14,195 nt of DNA, from assembly GCA_023251215.1 (NCBI GenBank), contig JAHEZF010000018.1, positions 1 through 14,195 on the forward strand. Direction: 5' to 3'. The notes beneath the pieces are model-generated. The model saw only the letters and a program-made list of their open reading frames with translations, did not search any database and had not been told where the DNA came from. This document shows, one piece after another, positions 7,493 through 14,195 of this stretch. The stretch's first letter is position 1. Every line of letters begins with the position of its first letter. This stretch comes from Sphingobacteriales bacterium (GTDB lineage: Bacteria > Bacteroidota > Bacteroidia > Chitinophagales > Chitinophagaceae). Both the position numbers and the translations under genes were made by a program.

Positions 7493-10400
7493 TTATAAAA
7501 TCAATGCTATATTTCCATTCAGCCTGATGATATCACCATTGTCACAAAATACTTCCACCTGGTAAACATAAACATCAGACAGTGGTTTTTTACCTTTATA
7601 AGTTCCATCCCAGCCGGATAAAGCATCATTAACCGGGAAATCTCTTTTTTCAAACACTACCTCGCCCCAACGGTTAAAAATGCGGAGCAGTTTAACTCTG
7701 TCAAGCCCTTTGCCTCTTGGATAAAAAACATCATTGCTTCCGTCGCCATTTGGTGAAAATGTATTTGGTACAAAAAGATTGGCATTCTTACAGATTGCAA
7801 TTACTTCAACGGAAGCTATATTGGAACAACCATTATTATCTGTAAAATAAACCTGGTAGATAGTATTGAATTTTGGTCCTGCATCCGGCGAGGGACAGTT
7901 GGTACAACTAAGACCTTGTGATGGCGACCATAGCCACCTTAATGTATTGGGTGAGTAAGTAGCCGGAATAGTAACAGGAAATCCTGACTGTACAGTCATT
8001 TGCCCGGGCATAGTGGCTACCGGTAATGGATTAACAATTATATTTTGTGTGGTTGTGTCTTTACATCCTGTACTGTTAGTGGCAATGGTAGTAATGGTAA
8101 AATTTCCTACAGTATTATAGGTTTGTGCTCCGGGGTTTTGTTGTGTTGAATTATTACCATTGGGAAAATTCCAGAACCACGTTACTACAGATGTATCAGG
8201 TTGCAGGAAAAGGCCTGAATTAACAAGAGATGAATTAACGCAAACCACTGAATCGCCGCCAATATCAATCATTGGTCGTTGCACTACTTTTATTATATTG
8301 GGTTTTATCAGGGTATCAAGGCAACCTCTCTGTGTTTGTACTATCAGTTGAACATTATAATTACCGGGAGCAGTATATTGATGAATTGGATTTTGTTGAA
8401 CCGAGTTTCCTCCATCGCCAAAATTCCAGTTATAATTGCTGATGGGGTCATTAAATGTTGTTGAATCTGTAAAGTTGACTGCTCCTGCATCGCAAAACAG
8501 GTTTTTATCCAGGCCAAATTTTGCCGATACCCCAATAACAAACACTGTATCAAATCCTGTAACAGGAACATAACATCCAACTGGATCCTGCATAATAAGT
8601 TTTGGCAAAAAGGTTCCGAATGAATTGTAAATATGATTAATTGAAGGAGTGGATGTTATCAGAGTTGTGCCATCTCCAAAATCCCAGAAATAATTACTCA
8701 TTGGACCCGGGCTAAAAGCAGAAAATGTTGCTGCAAGTGGTTTACAGCCATTTAAAGGGAGGTAGGTAATATTGGCGCCAACAGTATCATAAACAGTAAC
8801 TATTTTAGATAAAGAATCTTTACATCCACCGGGGCTTGTTGCAATTAATTTAATATTATATACTCCCGGTGCAGAAAAAAAATGAATTGGATTATTGACA
8901 GTGGAGGTACTGCCTGATCCAAAATCCCAAAGCACTGAAGAATAATATGTTGAAGTATTGGTAAACTGCACCTGTAACGGAATGCAGGAACTGGCCGTAT
9001 CACTGATAGTGAAATCTGCATCTGGATTGTCAACACGGATATAAAGATTTTTTGTTAATGAATCTCTGCAGCCATACATATCCTGGATGACAAGTTTTAC
9101 ATCATAAAAGCCAGTTAAGGCGTAACTGTGTACAGGAGAGGTGACAATAGAAGTATTGCCATCGCCAAAATTCCAGGTACTGGAAAAACTGATAGCGTTG
9201 GAGGTATTGGTAAAATTGACATTGGCGCCCGGGCAACTTAATGTGTCGGCTGATACAAAGTCGGGAACAGGATCTGTTACATTAATAAGATTATTTATTG
9301 TAAGACTGTCACTGCATCCTGCTGCATCTGTAATTATCAATTTTACTGTGTAGGCTCCAGGTGTAATATATGTGTGTTGAAATGGCGGGCCGGAAAAAAT
9401 TTGAACAGTTCCATCGCCAAAATTCCATTGCCAGTTTACAATAGTGTTTATCCCGTCGTTGGTAGAAAGATCATTGAATGTGGTGGTCAGACCTGCACAA
9501 CCGGCAACATTGGTTGCATTGAAATTAGCAATCGGTCCATTGATGCGTATATAATTTAATTTAATGGCAGAATCACGGCAACCATTTATATCTGTAGTAA
9601 CAAGCAGAACAGTATATGTACCCGAGGCAGCATAAGTATGGCCAATAGCTGTAACAGCGGTATTCTGTTGCTGGCCATCTCCAAAGTCCCAATAAAAATT
9701 TGTAATGTCAGATAACAGAATACTACTGGCAGTAAATGTGATGAAAGTTGGTTTGCAGGCAGTAGTTTGACTAGCTGAAAAATCAGGATTAGTATTAATA
9801 GCACTAACCATATGGGTAATAGAATGTGTACAGGCACCATTGGTAACTGTGAGGATAACATTATACATACCTAATGAAGGAAATGTATGCAATGGGTTTT
9901 GTGCAGTAGAAGTTGTACCGTCGCCAAAATCCCAAAGCCATGTCAGAGGGCCAATTGATAGATCGGTAAACTGAAATTGTGTTCTTAGAGAACAATTAGC
10001 TGCAGAATTAAATTGAGCAACCGGCGGCAGTATATTTATATAATTTATCCTTGTGATCGTATCGGCGCATCCATTATTGAAAGCAATAAGCGTAACATTA
10101 TAAGTTCCGGGTAGCAAATAAAAGTGCGATGGATTTTGGAGTGTAGCACTTCCTCCATCACCAAAATCCCAGATCCATTGGTCAGCAGGTACAGAAAGAT
10201 CGGTGAATTGTACCATTTGGAAAGCACATTGTGGAATAGGTGAAGCAGAAAAATTTGCCACAGGTTTAGTACCCACTTTAACTGCCTGGGGTATAGTCAG
10301 CGTATCAGTGCATCCTGAACTGGTAGTAATAATAAGTGTAATTGTATAAGTGCCCTGTGCAATATAAGTATGAGTTGGGTTTTGTAAACTAGAAGTTCCC

Positions 10401-11851
10401 CCATCGCCAAAATTCCACAGGTAAGAAGTAACTACATCAAGGGAATTAATATTAGCTACCGGCATGATGGTATAAGGAATACAGCCCTGGGTCGGCAACC
10501 CGGGAATTGAAATTATAGCCCTTCGTATTTTAATGAAGTTGGGTTTAATGATAGTGTCAGTACATCCAAAACTATTTGTTGCGATCAGTGTTACGGTAAA
10601 GTTGCCGTAATTAATATATGTATGAGATGGGTTCTGTAACGTAGAAGTTCCGCCATCACCAAAATTCCATTGCCAGCCAACAGCACCTCCTGAAGAAAGG
10701 TCCTGGAAATTTGTAGTCAGTGGCGGTTCGCATTTTACTGTATCCGGCGAAGTAAAATCAGCAACAGGCAATGGATTTACAGTAATTGAATTCGAAGCGG
10801 AATCGCTGCAATAAGCATAAGTATTGTAAAGCATTACTGTATAAATCCCGGGAGTAATGTAAATATGTGTCGCCGTGTTAACATTAGTTGAGGTTCCGCC
10901 ATCGCCAAATGTCCAGAGTGTACTTGCAGGGCCCGGAAAAGAAGTATTAGTAAAAGTTGCTGGCTGGTTGACGCAAATACTGGAAGGGCCGACAAACGAA
11001 GTTGTAATGCCCCCAATAAGAACATTACTGCTTGCAGTATCCATGCAACCATTGCTGCTGGTAATAATTAAAGTCACAGTAAAACTTCCGCTGGTTACGT
11101 AAGTATGTATTGGATTTTGAAGAGTGGAAGTATTTCCATCTCCAAACATCCATAAATAAGAGAGCACACCAGGGCCGGTAGAAGTATCAGTGAAAGAAAT
11201 ATCAGCAGGAGGACGACAAACAGTCGGCAGCGTATGGGTAAATCCGGCATTGATACCAGAAAAAACAGTAATATAATTAGCACGGGTAAATGTCCGGGTG
11301 CATCCTTTATCATTGGTTACTCTCAGAGTCACTGTAAAAGATCCGGCTGTGTTATAAATTACCGATGGATTTTGCAATGTTGAAGTCTGGCCATTACCAA
11401 AATCCCATTGCCAGCTTATGTTCGTAGTACCTGCCGCTGCTGATGATAAATCAGTAAACTGAACAAATACCGGAAGACAACCTGAAACGGGATTAGCAGA
11501 AAAATTTACAGTTGGTGCGTCATAAACATTTATGTATTGTGTACGGGTCAAAGTGTTAGAGCCATTAGCATTAGTTACTGTTAACCTCACTGTATAAGAT
11601 CCGGGAGTAAAATAAGTTGCTACTGGATTCCGCAGAGTAGATGTGTTTCCATTTCCAAAGTCCCAGGACCAGGATGTAGGATTGCCTGTTGACAGATCCT
11701 GGAAGTTAACTACAACGGGAGAACACCCCGACAAAGGTGAGCCTGTGAAATTAGCAACAGGAACCTGTCCGAAAGCAGTTATGTTTGTAACGGTTATGAA
11801 AATGGATAAAAATGCCAGTTTAACAAGGGTATAGTTCAACTTACACCTCAA
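7493..11851 (-). CDS. Giant PKD-repeat surface protein with gliding-motility/T9SS type B C-terminal domain
   Basis: This is a predicted T9SS-exported surface protein of 1452 residues, probably an adhesin or extracellular filament; its ligand is unknown. A signal peptide covers about 1-28 (ending TAFG, then Q). Fifteen PKD-type immunoglobulin-like domains of about 79-88 residues follow, to about 1275. Each is centred on a WxFGDG-like turn (the last is WNFPNG) followed by a HTYxxxGxYTVxL-like strand. A linker with a CTNCPSP motif leads to the C-terminal domain at about 1357-1452: LFVPNTFSPNGDGSNDVF, IFNRWGEVVFE, then WDGTYKGKK and VYVYQVEV. This is the CHU_C / gliding-motility-associated sorting domain. 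The start is a TTG at 11851; a second in-frame TTG at 11839 is possible, and no in-frame ATG exists before an upstream stop. The PorP/SprF partner follows after 1 bp. Confidence 0.95.
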   Translation of the reverse strand: MRCKLNYTLVKLAFLSIFITVTNITAFGQVPVANFTGSPLSGCSPVVVNFQDLSTGNPTSWSWDFGNGNTSTLRNPVATYFTPGSYTVRLTVTNANGSNTLTRTQYINVYDAPTVNFSANPVSGCLPVFVQFTDLSSAAAGTTNISWQWDFGNGQTSTLQNPSVIYNTAGSFTVTLRVTNDKGCTRTFTRANYITVFSGINAGFTHTLPTVCRPPADISFTDTSTGPGVLSYLWMFGDGNTSTLQNPIHTYVTSGSFTVTLIITSSNGCMDTASSNVLIGGITTSFVGPSSICVNQPATFTNTSFPGPASTLWTFGDGGTSTNVNTATHIYITPGIYTVMLYNTYAYCSDSASNSITVNPLPVADFTSPDTVKCEPPLTTNFQDLSSGGAVGWQWNFGDGGTSTLQNPSHTYINYGNFTVTLIATNSFGCTDTIIKPNFIKIRRAIISIPGLPTQGCIPYTIMPVANINSLDVVTSYLWNFGDGGTSSLQNPTHTYIAQGTYTITLIITTSSGCTDTLTIPQAVKVGTKPVANFSASPIPQCAFQMVQFTDLSVPADQWIWDFGDGGSATLQNPSHFYLLPGTYNVTLIAFNNGCADTITRINYINILPPVAQFNSAANCSLRTQFQFTDLSIGPLTWLWDFGDGTTSTAQNPLHTFPSLGMYNVILTVTNGACTHSITHMVSAINTNPDFSASQTTACKPTFITFTASSILLSDITNFYWDFGDGQQQNTAVTAIGHTYAASGTYTVLLVTTDINGCRDSAIKLNYIRINGPIANFNATNVAGCAGLTTTFNDLSTNDGINTIVNWQWNFGDGTVQIFSGPPFQHTYITPGAYTVKLIITDAAGCSDSLTINNLINVTDPVPDFVSADTLSCPGANVNFTNTSNAISFSSTWNFGDGNTSIVTSPVHSYALTGFYDVKLVIQDMYGCRDSLTKNLYIRVDNPDADFTISDTASSCIPLQVQFTNTSTYYSSVLWDFGSGSTSTVNNPIHFFSAPGVYNIKLIATSPGGCKDSLSKIVTVYDTVGANITYLPLNGCKPLAATFSAFSPGPMSNYFWDFGDGTTLITSTPSINHIYNSFGTFLPKLIMQDPVGCYVPVTGFDTVFVIGVSAKFGLDKNLFCDAGAVNFTDSTTFNDPISNYNWNFGDGGNSVQQNPIHQYTAPGNYNVQLIVQTQRGCLDTLIKPNIIKVVQRPMIDIGGDSVVCVNSSLVNSGLFLQPDTSVVTWFWNFPNGNNSTQQNPGAQTYNTVGNFTITTIATNSTGCKDTTTQNIIVNPLPVATMPGQMTVQSGFPVTIPATYSPNTLRWLWSPSQGLSCTNCPSPDAGPKFNTIYQVYFTDNNGCSNIASVEVIAICKNANLFVPNTFSPNGDGSNDVFYPRGKGLDRVKLLRIFNRWGEVVFEKRDFPVNDALSGWDGTYKGKKPLSDVYVYQVEVFCDNGDIIRLNGNIALIL
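8026..11767 (-). repeat. Tandem array of 15 PKD-encoding units
   Basis: The coding sequence is built from 15 diverged direct repeats. The most conserved block encodes the WxFGDG turn and reads, on the + strand, close to CCATCGCCAAAATTCCA. Copies start near 8158, 8412, 8670, 8913, 9159, 9411, 9675, 9918, 10155, 10401, 10653, 10899, 11136, 11391 and 11649, spaced 237-264 bases apart. Similarity is clear at protein level but limited at DNA level outside this block, which points to old duplications under selection rather than recent expansion. End coordinates are approximate. Confidence 0.88.
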
Positions 11852-12075
11852 AGCACAAATTGGTTTTTTGGTTATATACTAACGGTTTACCGTCACAAAA
11901 ATTATCCTACATGGGTTGTAAGCCTTGTTTACTAACTAATTAGCTTTTTCAGGAATGGGACTTAGATATGAAATTTGCCTTATTATTGTACTTTCAGAGG
12001 GTTATCAAGCTGATTTAAGACAGGAATATGGAGATTTCGTTTAAAAAAAAGGTACAAACAGATTAAACAGGTTTT

Positions 12076-12486
12076 TTATAGTTTATCTAAACGCATCGTC
12101 TTTGTTTCCGAACCAATTACCTGGGTGGCTACCACAAAGGTCCATCCACTATTATCTATATGCCAGCTTCCATTGATCAATATAAGTGGTTGAAGGGCAT
12201 TGGGGAAATTGGCCCAGGTGGTCATGGTTGAAGAACTTCCATCCCAGGTTCCGGTTTTTTGTACGAAACCATTTAAAATTGCATCAACAGTTTTATTGCT
12301 GTAGTATTTAAACCTGTAGCCGTCAAAGTCAGACGTGATATTAGAACCATTTTGCGTAAAACTCGTAATAGCCCACTGTCCGTTTACCATTGCCTGAATA
12401 ACCAGGTCTTCCTGGATACTTTGGGCAGTTTTTTTGCAACCACAAAATAAAATTATTGCAGAAAGAAATGGAAAAATTTTTTTCAT
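12076..12486 (-). CDS. Small lipoprotein, lipocalin-like
   Basis: This is a predicted envelope lipoprotein of 136 residues with no assignable reaction. The N-terminus (MKK, then hydrophobic 4-14, then CGCKK) is a lipoprotein signal; Cys17, preceded by Gly, is the best acylation site, although Cys15 is also present. No acidic surface-export signal follows the cysteine (the next residues are KKTAQ), so I infer it may face the periplasm. The mature part has the pattern of small Bacteroidota lipocalin-like proteins: NGQWAITSF near 35-43, GYRFKYYSNKTV, GTWDGSSS, and GWTFVVA near the end. It is divergent from the MG2 gene, with 177 bp between the start codons. The function remains unknown. Confidence 0.75.
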   Translation of the reverse strand: MKKIFPFLSAIILFCGCKKTAQSIQEDLVIQAMVNGQWAITSFTQNGSNITSDFDGYRFKYYSNKTVDAILNGFVQKTGTWDGSSSTMTTWANFPNALQPLILINGSWHIDNSGWTFVVATQVIGSETKTMRLDKL

Positions 12487-12584
12487 ATTTTGCTTTGGAT
12501 GAAGCTACAAGATAAACATATCTGCCATTTTATCCAATAGGTAAATTACGCAAAAATCAGATGGAAAAAATTCATGTCCAATTC

Positions 12585-12634
12585 ATTAGTTGAGGTTGCT
12601 TTTAACTATTGGTTATTATAAGCTGCTAACTAAT
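12585..12634. promoter_or_regulatory. Nested inverted repeat in the divergent lipoprotein/MG2 intergenic region
   Basis: Outer arms ATTAGTT (12585-12591) and AACTAAT (12628-12634) enclose GCTT (12598-12601) with AAGC (12620-12623), and inside that TAAC (12603-12606) with GTTA (12612-12615). The internal loops are unequal. This could fold as an imperfect hairpin in the 5' leader of the + strand gene, or act as a binding site. It ends 29 bp before the MG2 ATG. Confidence 0.3.
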
Positions 12635-12663
12635 TTCATAACTTCATCTGCCAACCAGTATTT

Positions 12664-14195
12664 ATGAAAAAAATTTTTTGGATTTTATTTCCCAGTTTGC
12701 TTATTTCTTTAAGCAGTAAAGCCCAACAACCCGGTCAGGTCCTGACCCAATGGGCTGATCGTTCTCCTATTGAAAAAATTTACCTGCATCTTGACAAGGA
12801 TAACTACCTGGCCGGTGAAACCATTTGGTTCAAAGCTTATCTGTATTCAGAGTTTCTGCCCGATACTGTCAGTACAACATTATATGCAGAATTACTGAAT
12901 GCCTCTTCAACTATAATCTCCCTGAAAATTTTGCCGGTTTTTTTTGGTAATAGTATTTGGCAATTTGAGTTACCAGATTCTTTATCCACCGGGTTATACT
13001 TTATACGTTCTTATTCACCAACAATGCTTAACCAAAGCCCCGATTTTTTATATAAGAGGAGTGTTTTTATTTATGGTAAAAAGAGCAGGGCTGAGGGATT
13101 AGTAAAGCAAAAAGATAAAATGACCCGGCTTGAATTTTTCCCTGAAAGCGGGAATTTTATCAGCGGTTTTGGGAATACAATCGCATTTAAAGCCGCCGAT
13201 GAAAATGGATTGCCCGCCTCTGTAAAAGGCGTTGTGAAAAACGACAGAGATGAAACAGTAACCGTATTTGAAAGTTATCATGATGGGATGGGTATGTTGG
13301 ATATTGCCGCAAAGCCAAAGGAAAACTATTACGTTGTGCTCAACAATGATACATCCGGTAAGAAATACTTTTTGCCCGAACAAACAGAAAGGGGAATTGT
13401 GTTCAGGGTAATGGAAGAACCCAGAGGAAAATATTTCGAACTATTCCAGGATAAAGATGATTCTGTCTTCCGTGCAGCTTATATGATCGGGCAGATGCAG
13501 CATCATATTGTACTCAGGCAGGAATTTCCGCAGGGTTACGACAAGATAAAAGGAGTTATACAAACATCCGGCCTTTCTTCAGGCATAGTTCAGATAACTG
13601 TTTTTAATAAAGACAATCTTCCGCTGGCTGAACGGCTCATTTTTATTGATAACAAAGAATACATTCAACCAGCAGAATTGATATTGGATACTGTTGATTT
13701 TTCGGAAAGGTCAAAAAACCATTTCAGCGTATTATTAAAAGACACCGTGCAGGGAAGTTTTTCTGTTGCAGTAACTGATCCTGATTTTGACTTGTCGGCT
13801 ACACGGGAAGAAAATATTTATTCCCGCCTCTTGCTTACATCCGACCTCAAAGGGTATGTTCACAACCCCGCATATTATTTTTCGGGCAATGATGATTCTG
13901 TAAAAAATGCACTTGACCTGCTGATGATGACCAATGGTTGGCGGCGATTCAGGTGGAATGATCTTTTAAATGGGCAGCTTCCCTCTGGTAATTATAAAGA
14001 TCCCGGTTATATTGTTCTTGCGGGTAAAATAAACATTGAAGGCACCAGGAAATCTTTTGCTGACAGATCATTGATAATTTTTATTGAAGGCGCTGATTCA
14101 TCACGGAGTATTCAAATGATAAATACAGATGGCCAGGGGTATTTCAGGGAAGATTCATTGGTATTTTTTGGTATGGCCCGTATTTTATTCAAAGA
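12664..14195 (+). CDS. MG2-type (macroglobulin-like) surface protein, 3'-truncated by the window edge
   Basis: This is a large envelope protein of a Bacteroidota family that starts with a macroglobulin-like MG2 domain; many relatives end with a TonB-receptor plug-like domain. The frame is open from the ATG at 12664 to the right edge (510 full codons) with no stop. A signal peptide covers about 1-20 (MKK start, ending SSKA, then QQ). The family opening follows: EKIYLHLDKDNYLAGETIWF at 37-56, then GLYFIRSYSPTMLNQ. Further in come the highly characteristic LLLTSDLKGYVHNPAYYF near residue 387 and the NGWRRFRW motif near 424. The C-terminal part is outside the window, so a plug domain is inferred only. 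The biochemical role is not known; a surface or nutrient-uptake function is a guess from the family. Confidence 0.88.
   Translation, partial: MKKIFWILFPSLLISLSSKAQQPGQVLTQWADRSPIEKIYLHLDKDNYLAGETIWFKAYLYSEFLPDTVSTTLYAELLNASSTIISLKILPVFFGNSIWQFELPDSLSTGLYFIRSYSPTMLNQSPDFLYKRSVFIYGKKSRAEGLVKQKDKMTRLEFFPESGNFISGFGNTIAFKAADENGLPASVKGVVKNDRDETVTVFESYHDGMGMLDIAAKPKENYYVVLNNDTSGKKYFLPEQTERGIVFRVMEEPRGKYFELFQDKDDSVFRAAYMIGQMQHHIVLRQEFPQGYDKIKGVIQTSGLSSGIVQITVFNKDNLPLAERLIFIDNKEYIQPAELILDTVDFSERSKNHFSVLLKDTVQGSFSVAVTDPDFDLSATREENIYSRLLLTSDLKGYVHNPAYYFSGNDDSVKNALDLLMMTNGWRRFRWNDLLNGQLPSGNYKDPGYIVLAGKINIEGTRKSFADRSLIIFIEGADSSRSIQMINTDGQGYFREDSLVFFGMARILFK

Noticed and set aside
8158..11666. Regularly spaced short repeats resembling a CRISPR-like array on the + strand.
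   Set aside because: The spacing is 237-264 bases, the copies differ from each other, and all fall in the same phase of one long - strand reading frame, where they encode the WxFGDG turn of PKD domains.
8160..11834. Several + strand and alternative - strand reading frames of 60-91 codons inside the PKD gene.
   Set aside because: They are shadows of the repeat-rich coding strand, have no recognisable domain, and recur because the underlying repeats recur.
13099..13383. A 94-codon - strand frame near the right edge.
   Set aside because: It lies opposite the continuous MG2 reading frame, which has a signal peptide and family motifs on both sides of it.

Overview
The window looks like an ordinary chromosomal stretch from a Bacteroidota bacterium, most likely the Chitinophagaceae or a near relative. 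I base this on three type IX secretion system (T9SS) hallmarks: a type A sorting domain, a type B / gliding-motility C-terminal domain, and a PorP/SprF protein. Other signs are a Bacteroidota-type promoter (TTG-N19-TAnnTTTG) before grpE, the absence of Shine-Dalgarno sequences, and a large MG2-type surface protein that I recognise as a Bacteroidota family. Base composition is moderately AT-rich throughout, with no obvious compositional island. I see no tRNA, rRNA, CRISPR array, insertion sequence or phage gene.

Layout, left to right. (1) A YfbK-like von Willebrand A protein on the + strand, whose N-terminus lies outside the left edge, ends 6 bp from the 3' end of a grpE-dnaJ chaperone operon on the - strand. 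(2) After a 185-bp intergenic stretch comes an RlmI-type PUA/SAM RNA methyltransferase (+). (3) Two - strand genes follow: a 114-residue protein that is little more than a signal peptide plus a T9SS sorting domain, and a thiol peroxiredoxin. (4) A divergent aquaporin-like channel (+) is separated from the peroxiredoxin by 124 bp containing a perfect 8-bp-arm inverted repeat. (5) A T9SS surface cassette (-) holds a 1452-residue protein with 15 PKD domains and a gliding-motility C-terminal domain, followed 1 bp later by a PorP/SprF outer-membrane protein. (6) A small lipocalin-like lipoprotein (-) is divergent from a long MG2-type surface protein (+) that runs off the right edge.

How the genes work together. 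DnaJ and GrpE serve the DnaK folding cycle in the cytoplasm. The PKD giant and its PorP/SprF partner form an export-and-anchoring pair on the T9SS pathway, and the 114-residue protein should use the same exit. The vWA protein, the lipoprotein and the MG2 protein are further envelope or surface proteins. The rest are housekeeping genes.

No intergenic gap exceeds 300 bp. The largest are 11852-12075 (224 bp, only a short palindrome near the downstream start), 3342-3526 (185 bp, grpE promoter), 12487-12663 (177 bp, nested inverted repeat), 5077-5210 (134 bp, nothing clear) and 5682-5805 (124 bp, inverted repeat). I find no convincing new multi-gene system. The most distinctive items are the near cargo-free T9SS protein, the channel lacking the selectivity-filter arginine, and the regular paired cysteines of the PKD giant.
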